64,000 bases of DNA. It comes from Thysanoteuthis rhombus. Its lineage: Eukaryota; Mollusca; Cephalopoda; Oegopsida; Thysanoteuthidae. Shown here piece by piece: positions 35,407-51,988 of the stretch. The notes under the pieces are model-generated. The model had not been told where the DNA came from. It did not search any database and saw nothing but the letters and a program-made list of their open reading frames with translations. The stretch lies in assembly GCA_963457665.1 (NCBI GenBank), contig OY735212.1:55512038-55576037 (forward strand), in the 5' to 3' direction. How positions within the stretch are numbered: the first letter of the stretch is position 1; each line of letters starts with the position of its first letter. A program made the translations under genes and the position numbers.

Positions 35407-35753
35407 CACAGATTGAACCTCCTTAATCCGGCAATCTGTGATCTGACAACTTCAACAATCCGTCACATTTTGAATCTACCCCATTAGTTTGTGAATCCGA
35501 CACCAGGGCGGTGCTGTTAACGGCGTGAAGGTGGTAAATTAGGGCCTGAAAAAGTTGGAATGACCGGAAACATTAGCCGAAAGAACTTCTGTTGGCGTAA
35601 ATGCTTTGGGGTCAACTGTTTATGATTTGAAAAGACAAAAAGAGCAGATTAATCAAATGTTCATAAGGAACTGATCTTAAAAGTTGATTACTGTAATCCG
35701 GCATTTCTCGTAGTTCAGCAGATCCTTGGATTGTCAGATTGAATGTTCAACTT
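35407..35753 (+). mobile_element. Pogo/Tigger-like nonautonomous DNA transposon (MITE)
   Basis: The left end reads CAGATTGAACCTCCTTAATC then CGGCAATC. The right end, reverse complemented, reads CAAGTTGAACATTCAATCTG then ACAATCC. Together they form an imperfect terminal inverted repeat of the pogo/Tigger kind (C-A-G-T-T-G-A-A-C-C-T). Around 35580-35670 the plus frame reads TSVGVNALGSTVYDLKRQKE, which resembles the helix-turn-helix start of pogo/jerky transposases (G-V-S-V-x-x-V-A-x-x-F-G-V-G-x-S-T-V-Y-D-I-K-K-x-K-E). The element is about 345 bp, so nearly all of the transposase is deleted. Target duplication is not clear. Confidence 0.65.
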
Positions 35754-36605
35754 GTACTTACAATACCGGACGCAGATAGAAATTGAAAAAACCCCAGGGA
35801 GAGCATGTCTCTGTTAACGCGATTGCCGCAAAAACATGAATGTAAATCGATTTATACATAGCTAAGGAACAGTGATATAACTTTAAAGAAGATCCCAGAT
35901 CCCTTTTGAAAATATATCAATTCTTTTTTAGCTCATACACCACCCTTCCGCAAAGACTCATTGAAATTCATTGACGACATTCAGATTTATTGTATAGACA
36001 TATATTTACCATGCACAGGATATGTGTAAAATTAATCCTAGACCAAACCTGAAATATAATTAATTCTTTCTTTGCATTCGACCCATCCTTTCTTTTGAAG
36101 GTATGGAGAGAGCAGACAGATAGGCAAAGATGAGTGGATACATATACGTCTTCCAACTTCGTTGGCAGATGTAAATTCAAAGAAATGCAGACGGATTACC
36201 ACAGATAAAAAATATCAAGTACAAAAGGTTTACGACGTATATTCCATTGATAAAATACATAGAATAGTGTGATTAAAATAGACACAAACGATTAGAAAGG
36301 AGTATAAACAGATTAACACGGATTAGCTTAGAGTGACGACTATAAAAGATACAATAAATTGCAATTGTTAATCGGGATGTAAAACATAGATTAATTCACT
36401 TAGATTAACAGATACATGAAAAAAAATTAACAACTCCGGACGGATAGATAGCTTTGAATGAAAGATTACCAAAGGAAGAAATGATTCTTAGAGTTACATA
36501 CGATGGATTGATGCATATATAGACTTTTGGCAGAATGCTGAGTTAGCACAGATCAATTAAAAAAAATGGGAGGAGGTGAATACGTTAATTCTCTTGCTAT
36601 TCATT
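35754..36605. other. Unannotated sequence
   Basis: Nothing recognised. Confidence 0.5.
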
Positions 36606-36775
36606 GGGCAAAGTCTGAATTGAAAAAAAAAATCATGAATGCTTGCACAAGTTTAAGATCAATTCACCATGAACTTATACTTTCAGCCCTCTTGCTCCTT
36701 TGAATATGATACATATATAACGACATGAATAGCCAGCCGGACCAAATTGGAAACTAAAAAAAATATTTTTGACCA
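36606..36775 (-). repeat. Dispersed ~400 bp repeat, family A (truncated reverse copy)
   Basis: Contains ATCATGAATGCTTGCACAAG (also in the 5.3 kb copy), TTTCAGCCCTCTTGCTCC, GATACATATATAACGACATG and AGCCAGCCGGACCAAATTGG. The half with GATCA motifs is missing. Confidence 0.65.
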
Positions 36776-37895
<1,120 letters not shown>

Positions 37896-39371
37896 GTTAG
37901 AGAACAATTTATTGCTATTGGAATGGATCGTTTGACAAAGAATCAGTATTATTCGAAAACATTATTTTGAAAACCTATTCCATACCAGTTTATCGGAATT
38001 ATATTGGAACGTGTCTCTTAGGAATTCGGAAGGGCAATATCGATGAATGGAAATGGGAAAATGGAACTGAAATCGATAATATTTTATGAATGAAACAACC
38101 ATCATTTTAGTGTTTTTCTTATCATATATATGCAGAGTGTGGAAAACATATGCTTTGGGAATACGGTACAGATGGAAGAATTTCCTATAACAAGAGTATG
38201 ATCGTTTTCTAAGATGCATTTGTATGCAACGCAAGGACAGGTTATGCCCCTGTAACCAAGTTACTGCTCAGTTCCCTCGAACCTGGAGGTCTTTTGATCC
38301 AATGCATCATTTAAAGGAGACAATTGCACACTGATGCTTTGCATAGTAACAATGTATCAACCTCCAACTCGTAATTTAAAGAATCCTTTTTTCATTCCTT
38401 TCAACCCAGAGAAAACATTTCTTCCCATCTGATTCTGTTAGGCTGACTTGTTGGAGCCTGTACAGGATCTAGACATGATTTTCTTGGCTACAGATTGTGG
38501 TAATACATCCTTTTTTTATCGCTTGCAATCATCTCGTCGAAGGCTAATATTTTTCCTGGGTCAAACAAAATAGATTTTTAAAAAGTGTTTGAAATGAAAA
38601 TGAATCATCTCAATTTTAGTTATTTGAAACGTACACTATCTTGCAATTTAACTATGGTCTTATTTTTATCAAAACTTATATGAACGATTGAACTCTAAGA
38701 TCCGGGATAAACAAAATAGAAGTATCCCTTCTACTTTCAATCTACATAAATATTATCAGTTAAGTGCTTTCATGGAGGGTAGAAGGATTTTTAAGATGAA
38801 GAAAAATAGGAATCTGCCCTGTTGTCTTACATGGATGTTTAGTATGAAAAAGTAAAAGATACCTATGTATTTATGGAGCCACATTATAACTAATAATTAG
38901 ATTAATAGCGATTCCACTAGAATTCGGCTCAATATTGACCCCCCCATCTGCTAAAGCTACATTGAGAAATAAGTCTCATTCTATTTACATGTGCAAAAAA
39001 TTCAATAGGTTTTCAAAAAGAATTGATTTAAACAATATTTCAATGCACACGTTTGGAGCAAACTGTAAAAAGTATCAATCATTCCTCTAAAAAACTAAGT
39101 ACTTCTTTTGATTCTGGTTGAAGTAGAGATATTAATATAATCTTAATCTTAATGATGCTATTTATTTCTCCTGATTTAGTGAGGGATTCATTAAGCTATT
39201 TAAGAAGTAATTTATAGAAGCTAATTACTTTTTGAATAAAGGGAATTATTTTTTGTTTCTCGTCTTCTTTTTGTTTGTTTTTTTCTTTTTAAAGTCTAGA
39301 ATATCTTAAAAGTAAGACCACACTCCCCTTACAACGCACGTAATTTTCCATGAATGTTATCTTGAAAAAAT
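37896..39371. other. Unannotated sequence
   Basis: 1.5 kb with no recognised element. Confidence 0.5.
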
Positions 39372-39451
39372 TCTTCTTTTTCTTCTTCTTCTTCTTCTTC
39401 TTCTTCTTCTTCTTCTTCTTCTTCTTCTTCTTCTTCTTCTTCTTCTTCTTT
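39372..39451 (+). repeat. (CTT)n microsatellite
   Basis: About 25 TTC/CTT units. The reverse strand reads (AAG)n and gives a poly-Lys artefact frame. Confidence 0.98.
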
Positions 39452-39753
39452 CGTAAGGTCTTTGAAAGACTTAGTACAGTTGAGTGATTGCACAAACGAT
39501 AAAGAGCTGAGTAAACTTAGAAGACACTTCTAATGTTTCTTGAAAATTGCACAAAAGTTTGCACTGGAAGGGTTAGCATCGATCTGATATTATATGTACC
39601 TATATGTATCGTTTACCATGATTCTTCAATCCATAATCATGCAAAGAATATTTTCTTTTACTAAACATTTCCTGAAATTAATATCCTTCAAGTTTTGTTT
39701 TCTCTCCAATCGGAGACAGTAATCCGTAAAAATCATTTTGTTAATATTTTTAG
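39452..39753. other. Unannotated sequence
   Basis: Nothing recognised. Confidence 0.5.
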
Positions 39754-40138
39754 AAATTGTCAACTAAAACTGTCAAAAAAACTGTCGCCATAGGTTTCTC
39801 TCGCAAAAGCTGCAGCAATAGAACTGAAATTATAGAATTTATTCCTTCTCATGTCAAGAAGAGATGTTCTTCTACCCGCTTTTATAAAGGTTTCTAGTGG
39901 GGTATTCAACTAACAATGTAGGCTTATACCTAATTGGTTTATTACTAAGTGCTTGATAGCTTTCATGCTCGTCTTTTGAAATTTAGACTATTCAACCAAC
40001 CACTGTTCAAACATAAGGCAAGATAAGAAACTTATTCATTGATAACCCCATTTTCCGATTTTTAATTGATCACCCGAATACAACGTGCCGCCCTAAGACT
40101 TTGGAACTTGATAGTTTCTATAGGGCGACTAACCAGAT
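39754..40138 (+). repeat. Dispersed ~400 bp repeat, family A (forward copy with small internal deletion)
   Basis: Starts TTGTCAACTAAAACTGTC and ends GGGCGACTAACCAGATATG. It keeps AACAATGTAGGCTTAT, GAAATTTAGACTATTC, TTATTCATTGATAACCCC and TTGATCACCCGAATACAACG. The block with the GGCTATGTAT motif is missing after TTTCTC. Confidence 0.75.
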
Positions 40139-41460
40139 ATGTTTAATTTTTTTTTCTTTTCTTTATACGAAATCAATACGTACTTCCGTTATTAGCTTAG
40201 ACCGAATCGGATTATCCGATATCCAATCTCAATAACTTGTTATCGATCTTTGTTATACGAGTTTAGCAATCAATCAATCCCCGTTTGCCATTGAGACAGA
40301 TATTCGATTTGTGACGAAAGTATTTTTATTGAAATTTTGTCGATTACAGCCGATTCTTTTTACCCAAATGGATACGTTTTCCGGTCGATTACGCATCATA
40401 ACGATCAACCCTGAAGCAAAAGGTGTCCAAGATTCATATGTGCTGTGACTTGAAAGAATTGTCTTCATAATACATTATTACTCATTCGAATAATTCAGGA
40501 ATAAACACATCTGTAATCATAGTCATTCCTTGAAAAAATAGATTGATTCGTGTGCACAGCTTTAAGAAATTGAAGTTAACAATTACATGGATATATGCGG
40601 TGTATTTCTCTTCACTCTAAGCATAACTAGGTGCTCTCGAATTCAAACTACTTAAAGTTGCTTACGGTCAAATAACACCATAACAATGGATCTGCCTAAT
40701 CACAGATGGCAAAAATCAAACAATCAATGAATAAATGGGTAACATGTACAATTCTCCAGATCCTCCAATCAATTTATTTTTTTCTAGTCAAAGCAAAGAT
40801 TAGAAAATATGAATCATATAGGCGACAGGCATCTCAGAATTGACTTAGTCAAAACAGACATATTTTGACTCATCACTGGATGACGTGACCTTCTACGTCA
40901 GCAGTCTTACCAATTAAAATTTTAAAAAAATTACATTATCTAACTGCTTTCAATTCAACTACATCAAAATGTTTACCTCAAAATATTAGGTAATAAAAAT
41001 TTTCGACAAAGAAAAAGAACAACACCTTTTCAAACAAACAAATTTTTGGATTATTCTAAAGTTACTTACCTCCTGAACAGAATAAAAAAAGTGTATTTTA
41101 TGCTTTGAATCCTTCCATATTCTCAATAATCTGAATAAAACACCATACAATGAATTGGACGAATTACCAAAATCACTTTACGGCCAGAAATTAACCATTT
41201 TGTCGCATATTCAACACTGGAATAGAATCTAGCAGGTGTCAAGCGTGCAAATCCTATACTGAACAAACCCTGATGGCAGTTTCAAACTGATTGAAGAAAA
41301 GTGCGTAATACACATCTGATCATTCAGCAGTGAAGAATGAAGGCGTAAATATACAGTTAAGCAATGAAAACAAATTTAGTTTCTCGATGTCTAAATGAAC
41401 ATCTCGTCAAATGAAAGTCGAGAGTTATTTCATGAAAATCTACAAGCAAAACTCTGTCCA
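40139..41460. other. Unannotated sequence
   Basis: 1.3 kb with no gene. A minus-strand acceptor-GAG-GTAAGT arrangement lies at 41064-41090 (see findings). Confidence 0.5.
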
Positions 41461-41592
41461 TTTCAGTAGTACCCCGTTATCCACTCTTTTTATTTCAGTA
41501 AAACCCCGTTATCCACGCTTTCTATTTCAGTAGTAGCCCGTTATCCACGCTTTCCATTTCAGTAGTTTCCCAATCCATGGTTTCCCCTTCAG
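41461..41592 (+). repeat. 32 bp minisatellite, about four units
   Basis: TTTCAGTA recurs at 41461, 41493, 41525 and 41557, exactly 32 bp apart, with a shortened fifth unit near 41587. Each unit carries CAGTAGTACCCCGTTATCC or CAGTAAAACCCCGTTATCC. That resembles terminal repeats of pogo-type transposons, so the array may have grown from a transposon end. Confidence 0.85.
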
Positions 41593-41850
41593 TGGTAAGT
41601 GGACACATCATTAGAATTTTGTTTTCGGTCATTTTTACTTTCCTCTTTATCGTCTACTTTTAAAGTATCTTCGAATTATTATATTTCTCCGTTTGTATAT
41701 ACTTGAAGATTTATATTAAATCATATGCCCCATAGCAGTTTCATATATAACGCTGAACTGAACGAATACAATTAATTGCAATTCTACAGTCAAGTATTGG
41801 ATATTAATTGAACGTAAACTTTAGCTATTATTTACTATTTCAGTCAATAA

Positions 41851-41851
<1 letters not shown>
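41593..41851. other. Unannotated sequence
   Basis: Nothing recognised. Confidence 0.5.
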
Positions 41852-41923
<72 letters not shown>

Positions 41924-41995
41924 CATACTTTTATATATATATATATATACTTTTATATATATATATACATATATATACTTTTATATATATATATA

Positions 41996-42033
<38 letters not shown>
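41852..42033. repeat. (TA)n array with CTTT-interrupted higher-order units
   Basis: A long TA run to about 41919 is followed by several blocks of TACTTTTATATATATA (near 41936, 41949, 41978 and 41995), then TA again. Confidence 0.96.
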
Positions 42034-45226
<3,193 letters not shown>

Positions 45227-45610
45227 GTCACTCAATAAAAACCACCAAATGACCAACATCTCTTCACAGCATACCGTGTTGAGGGTGATCAATTAAAAAA
45301 AAGAAAAATGATGGATCAATGTATTAATCATTGAGTGCCATTTGTTAGCAAATGATCACATTAAAATGTGATCTTAAAAAAAGCGTGACATTAGCTAAAA
45401 GATCAAATAAATTGAATCCCCACTAAATGCTTGCTCAGAAAGGTGATGAAAAAAAAGTTTTGTCAACACACAATGATGGGTAAATGTTGTAATTTCAAGC
45501 CCTTTAGTTTCACTGGTGCCATTAGTAGGGATTGTACGCTCATAGAGAGTCTGTCAAACTGACTTGAAAACTGAAGAAACCTACACTGATAATTTTGTTG
45601 ATAGTTTGGA
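45227..45610 (-). repeat. Dispersed ~400 bp repeat, family A (full-length reverse copy)
   Basis: Starts GTCACTCAATAAAAACCACC and ends near TTGTTGATAGTTTGG. Family blocks: GCATACCGTGTTGAGGGTG, GATCAATGTATTAATCATTG, AATTGAATCCCCACTAAATG, AAGCCCTTTAGTTTCACTGG and GACTTGAAAACTGAAGAAAC. A second partial copy follows within about 15 bp. Confidence 0.8.
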
Positions 45611-45624
45611 ATAAAATATTGGGA

Positions 45625-45751
45625 CATGATTTAAATTTTCAGCCCTTCAGCTCAATTGGTCCGCTCTGTACGCAATATGCATACATGGCCAGCCAAACTG
45701 ACCAGCTTAAAAATCTATTTTCACAGTCTTGGTTGATAGTTTCTAATATAG
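45625..45751 (-). repeat. Dispersed ~400 bp repeat, family A (partial reverse copy, head-to-tail with previous)
   Basis: ATTTTCAGCCCTTCAGCTC, AATTGGTCCGCTCTGTACGC, TGCATACATGGCCAGCC, GACCAGCTTAAAAATC and TTGGTTGATAGTTT correspond to the proximal third of the family only. Confidence 0.7.
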
Positions 45752-47659
45752 CAGAGGTTAGCTTTCAATTATCAAATATTTCCTTACTGTCGGTAATATT
45801 TAGTAGATTTACGACCAGAAAAAACGTAAGGGGATGAGGATGAGTGGAGTAGCGGTAAAGAAAGTTGGAAACGATAAGAAAAGCCAGAGTGTTGATGATG
45901 TATACGGGATGCAATTGTGATCAACAGTGTAGCTGTGTGAGCAATGCAATCCTTCGTGAGTAGAATTGAGTGAACAGAAACAAAGAATTTCTAACTTTTC
46001 CCAGATTTAAATATTAGATAGAAGTATTCTGAAATTCGCAATCACAGTCAATAAATGAACAACTGTAGCATGAAATTTTAAAATTCTATTCATGATATCG
46101 CACGTTTTTCACTTGGAAAAATCTAATTGAGAGAAAAGAAAATCCGGGGAATCTTAATGTTATATAAAAAAAAAAAACGTTGAAATAAAGCCCCACAAAA
46201 GCCCAAAAAACAACATTTTTTCCCAAAAATCATTCTTAGAAGACATTTTGGATTGTTGATGCCAAATTGTCAAGTCCTCTAGTGAAAATTGTTTGGAACA
46301 CGCAAAAACATAAGCAAATATAAACGGACACACGAACATATAAACATACAAAAAAAAGGATAGAATCCATGGCCAACTTTGGTGGCGACGGTTGTTCAAT
46401 ATTGATAGAGCCATAAATAACGTGAAGTATCCTGTCATTTTCGACAGGTACCGTGCCAAATTGAGAGAAAAGACAGCAAAAGGTAGATAGATCGTTAAAT
46501 TGAGTGAAAAATAAACGCGAATCTAAGAGCAGATGGTTGGGAACAAGATTCCTAAATCCGAAATTAACAGCTTCTCTATTTGTAGCATTTTCCAACGGAT
46601 TGGTCTTAACGTACGCATATGTGCCGTACTCCTGACGGCAATTACGTACCTGCATCGCCATATATAAGTGTTCATAGCTCTATTTTCTCATCTCGATGTG
46701 AACAGGTGTGTAAATGTGTGCTTATATTCTTTCCTGAGTCTTAAAGTATGCAGGTATGCCTGTTACTGTTTGTTTTTGATTTCGTGCTATATTATAAATA
46801 TCATTTGACGTTTAATGGATCTCGGAAAACTGCCTGAGGGAAGAAAAATCTCTTTGCAATCATTGTAACGCAGGAATCATTACGCATCATTCTTCACTTT
46901 AACGTGAATCCATGACTTGGGGAATTTTGAAATTTTCTAGTTCGCATTTATTTTTCTCCTGCTTTTCTTATTTTTTGTTTAAACCGTATACGTTTTTGTT
47001 TTTACTTTCCACGTGAATTTAAAAGCATTTTATTCTTTATCTTTCTTGGTGCCATTATACGGTGATGTCATTTCAGAATTTTCTATTCCTATTTCTCCGT
47101 GACGACCGCTAACGCCTACGATGACAGTAGCTTCGTTCATGCCATCTCCCTCCGTTTTCTTGAAGAACTTTCTCACCATTTTACCTTTGTTCTAATTATA
47201 ATTTGTTACCTAATGCCCTGCTGCTAGATTGTTTTAGTTGACATGTCGATACCTGTCATAACCTTGCGTTAAAGGCACCAGAAGATAAATGGAATCCATG
47301 GTTATAACAGCCAAGAACAAGTGCATCACTTCAGACTACATTGACGCTTATAGACAAGACAAGCAGAAAACAGTTAATGTTACCTGTGTGCAGTTCAAGC
47401 TGAGACCATCAGTAGTATGATAAGTTAAATGCACTGAATTGGTTCAGCATTAAAAAAAAAAAACAACAAAAAACATTCACATTACAAGGTAGGAAGATTG
47501 ATCCACAGAGAGCTGTACAAGCGTCATCGATTTTAACCATGTACACCAATGGTATAAGCGGAAATCAGAATTTGTCGCATAACTAAAAAAGTTTGAATGA
47601 AAAAATCCAAATAGGCAGTGATCAATTTTGCATAAATCTAAATTGTCAACTAAATATAA
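45752..47659. other. Unannotated sequence, includes an unassigned open frame
   Basis: A minus-strand frame of 141 codons (46236-46661) is the longest in the window that is not low-complexity. Its last third is a CA-microsatellite-like Val/Cys/Tyr stretch. No domain, signal peptide or homologue is recognised, and about 0.2 such frames would be expected by chance by my rough estimate. I do not call it a gene. Confidence 0.5.
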
Positions 47660-47762
47660 TGAGGATTAATCCTTTGATTTCCTGCCCTCTAGCTCCGTTG
47701 ATAGGACTTGTAGGTGTGATATATACATAGCCATTCGGACCAGTTTGAAAACTGAAATTATA
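47660..47762 (-). repeat. Dispersed ~400 bp repeat, family A (truncated reverse copy)
   Basis: TTTCCTGCCCTCTAGCTCCG, TTGATAGGACTTGTAGG, GATATATACATAGCC and ACCAGTTTGAAAACTGAAAT match the proximal third. A weak GATCAATTTTGC block upstream (47620) may be more of the same copy. Confidence 0.65.
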
Positions 47763-48118
47763 ACTATATTTGAAGTTGAATGTCTCTGGTATCTGAATTT
47801 TGATAGAACCGAATTCTGGGCAATGAGGATAATAGTTATAACCGTCAACATTGACGTGCTTAGGAAAGTTATGCTTGATTTGAATAGTTCAACCTTTCCA
47901 GACTAGATGTCCCTTTGTTGAAGGAGAGCCCAGAGCGACATCGAGGAGCTTTGCAAAATGGTGGTAAAAATGATAAATCTGAATGTTCAGAACTATACTG
48001 AAAACTGATAGTACACTGGGATATCGAGGGGACTTGTTTTCGATTGATATCTCATATAAGTTACTAATTACTAATCAAGTGTAACCTGAATTGTTTGTTT
48101 ATATTACTGCTACAATTA
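47763..48118. other. Unannotated sequence
   Basis: Nothing recognised. Confidence 0.5.
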
Positions 48119-48369
<251 letters not shown>

Positions 48370-49436
48370 AAAGAGTTAAAAACGGGTTGGTCTTGTCAGG
48401 GCTGAAGGTTGATAGAATGCAAAAAGTGGATATGTTGTCTTTAAGTAAAACAGTGAACACTATTAAGAGCTTCAATGAGCTAGTTTGAAAGTAATATATG
48501 ATCCAAATGGACAGAGTGAGAACAGTTACTCACTCGGAACTGCGCAAGCAGCCATGTGAACAAACGTTATGAACAAAAACAAGAAGAAACTGACCTTCAT
48601 AATAAAAATAAATCAGAAGGATATCATTGTTATTTATGAAGACGACAATCATAATCATTTTGATTATAAAACCAGCAGAATCAGACATTTAATAACAATC
48701 TTATTGCTTCGGCAATCACTTCTCTTGATCTTTTTGATGTTGGCAATGGTGTAACCAAATCGAATGAAAGCAAGAAAAAGCACGAATGGTTATCGATCGT
48801 GCACACATGTGCCGTGATTCGGAATCCGGTAGACGGGTTGAATGGGATGACGGGAATGTGTAAGAGATTGATGTCAATCGATTATCGATAAGGCGTTAGA
48901 TTCAGCGGGTGAAGAATTCTTGGAAGAGAAAAAAATAAAACACTGCCGGGCGAAGAAAAGGGAATGAATCGTCGAAATGAAAGAGATAGAAGGAGGTGAA
49001 ATGAAAGACTTGGGAGACCTTGAAGAGAAATAGAAGCAAAGAAGAGAATCGGTCTAGAAGCTAGAAACAGGCCAAGTATCCAACAAAGAGGATCCGAAGA
49101 AAGAATTATCGGTAGGAGAATAAAGATGAAGAATTAAATAGATCGTCTGGAAGAGTGAAAAAACGTTAAGTGAGGGAAAGAAAGCGATTTTGTATTAAAG
49201 TAATGCACTTAACATTTACCTCCTCTTCCGTCTGTACTTTATCCTGATGTTGTTCAGAAACTGAGATTGCATTTTTGGAGACAGCATTGAAAAAAAAAAT
49301 GTTAAAAAACTGAAGCTTCATCAGCAAAAATGAATACAATTACTCAGAATACCAGTCTAGAAGAATCGAATCTGCTGCTAAACAATGACTTAAATTCACA
49401 ATGTTACGAGAATATTTTCTTCTGGGGTCGAAGTTA
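48370..49436. other. Unannotated, purine-rich in part
   Basis: 48880-49200 is G/A-rich on the plus strand without a clear period. No gene. Confidence 0.5.
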
Positions 49437-49610
49437 ATATACATGTGGGAATGAAAGTGATAGGTGAAGGAGAAGGTCAATATACAGGTCGAAATGGAAG
49501 AGATAGACGGAAAATATTAATATACAGGTCAAAGTGAAAATATTAAAGGAGAATAGTGATATACAGTTGGAAATGACAGAGATAGGAGAGGGAGAATGTT
49601 AACATACAAA
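49437..49610 (+). repeat. Degenerate minisatellite, about 41 bp period, four units
   Basis: ATATACATG, ATATACAGG, ATATACAGG, ATATACAGT and ACATACAA anchors lie at 49437, 49480, 49520, 49559 and 49602, 39-43 bp apart. Between them GAAATGGAAGAGATAG-like purine-rich segments recur. Confidence 0.7.
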
Positions 49611-51910
49611 ATGATTCTCAAGTCCTTGCGTACATTTGAACGTCAGATATGAACTAATCAAGCAGTAAATGTCATATAAAAATTGAACTTTCAAAAATTT
49701 ATCTCATAATATCTGTACGATGGTACTCTCCTTTGAATGTGTATCAGAGGTCAAATGATTTCTCCTCAGGCAAGTGGATATGTAGAAGCTGATTGCCTTT
49801 TTTAAAAACTATAAACACTGTGTGCATGTACACACACACACACATGCAAAGAAACACAAAAGCGGGGTAGTCAGAAGAGAATTGAATAAGATATCCACTC
49901 TATAGATTTTTATTCTTCCGATCAGTTTTTTTTTCCAAACAGACGTCTTTTTATTGTTTTTATTTTATTTCTTTTTTTTTCTTCCTTTAAATGCTCGTCT
50001 CAATTTCTTTATCTCCCATGTTCCAAGAGTTTCCAGGGATGTAGTGCAATAAGAAGTGTGGAAACGCAAGTCTGTCTGCTCTCCGAGACAGTCTTGAAGC
50101 TCCAACAACCCCAAAACTTTTGAAATTTAACCAATTTCAGAGAAGCTTAAATGCCTTTTGGGATTATTATTTGAACGTGTACTGGCAATTTTTTCCATCG
50201 GCTAATTGTTGAAATAAAGAATTTTAGTAGTATATAGATAGTCAGGAAACGCCCCTCCCCCTAAAAGTAAGCGAAAGCTGTCCCTAAATGTTTGAAACTT
50301 GTAATCTTATGTTTTCATCGTTTAATATTTGTGTCATTAAAGGGAAAAAAGATCATAAAAAATTATTCACTAAAAATTATTTCTGTATACCATATATACT
50401 CGGATATGCCTGATCAAAAACGTGTTATTACTCGTGAGCCGGTGAAGAATAATAGATTTTTTGAGGAAATTTACCTATTTCCCGACAAATTTTTAAATTT
50501 CACAGAAATATGTTAATAGATCGATTTCAATAAAATATCTCACATAGATTTTGCCAACAAAAAACGAACGACAGCTTTACAGCAGTAAGAAAAAATTACA
50601 ATAGAAAAATGGTCTAAAATTGGACTAACCCTAACTCTAACCCTGAGTTTAAAGCACTACTGAAACGTAAAGGTCCCGCACATTTGCGTCTTTTATTCTT
50701 CCAAACAAAATTTGTCAGTTTTGAAAAAGGTTTTCTAGGTTTATGAAAGGTATTCTATTTACATTGCAACTATAATTCTCAACTGGACCGTTACTTTTCG
50801 GTATTCATATACACAAGTTTTTAAAGATTCCCCACCAAACTATTTCCTCTTCTTTTACAAATAAGTTGTCTTGCATTTCGAATGCTATTATTAGTTGAAA
50901 TTTCTGATGCCATGATAATATATTTTTGCTTCAAACGTTTAGACAAGAATTGACTAGTTGTTGATAAAATAAATTGTACTGAACTTGAACTTCGGACTAT
51001 TTTTCTCTGATCCAATACTTTTCAAAACAATGTCCGGCTCTTTCATTTTTGTTTTGTTTCTCTAATTGAGTCTTATTATTGGTCACAAATGTTGAATTAT
51101 ATTAGAACAATAAAATAACGTTTCTTTTTTTTTGCTCATCTTATTGTAAACATTTCACTTTTGTCAGCTGTTATTGTTGGTTGTAATTTCATTATTTTTC
51201 AGTCTTTTTGTGGCTTTTTGTGGCTACAGTGAAATGATTCTATGAAACAACTGATCATCTAAAATAAAGCAAATTATGAAAGTACAAACATAAACGTACA
51301 CATACAGGCAACAAACATATATGAATGTATACAGACACATACGCCTGCAAATGCAGACGTATTGACTACATACCTTATCAACACTCGTCACTTTTGCATA
51401 TACATACATTTGCATGTTACATTTCACAAATATGTAGTAACGATCACATGCTACATACCCTCACTTGTGCAAACTCATATGCATGCTCACACATACCACA
51501 AACACGATGACTGCCTGTGTATGTAGGTGTTTGTGGCATATATGCGCAGACGTATTTGGCATCTTTCTTTTGTTTGTCATTTCTTTGCTGACAGTCTTAC
51601 ATGTGTTCGTTTGCAACAGATGATTCTAAAATGAGCTCCTGGTGAGGAGTCACGAATCCTTTTGTTTTCATTCATTTTAATCATGGTGGATTTCAGCGGT
51701 GGAATTATCTGGGTGAAAGAGTGACAAGCTCGGTGGCAACGCTAGCTTTGACGGCGCCTCCTTTCAATGTTTATAGATTTTTAAAATATTTTCCTGATTG
51801 TTCTATATTACTCAGATAAATTGTTACCCCATAGCTCCGTAGCTCCCAAAAGTTCAGAGTGCATTGTCCCAATGACCCCCCATCCAAATGTATCTCTTTT
51901 TCTCCCCACC
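49611..51910. other. Unannotated sequence
   Basis: 2.3 kb without a recognised gene. Small items are a short (CA)n at 49831-49844, a CTAACCCTAACTCTAACCC stretch at 50625-50643 and C/T-rich patches near 49925-49985. Confidence 0.5.
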
Positions 51911-51936
51911 TCTCTCTGTCTCTCTGTCTCTGTCTA

Positions 51937-51977
<41 letters not shown>

Positions 51978-51988
51978 ATATATATATG
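51911..51988 (+). repeat. (TCTG)n/(CT)n/(TA)n compound microsatellite
   Basis: CT and TCTG units pass into about 8 CT units and a short TA end. Confidence 0.95.

Noticed and set aside
50625..50645. CTAACCCTAACTCTAACCC as an interstitial telomere repeat
   Set aside because: Only about three imperfect units; too short to distinguish from chance or a small repair insertion.
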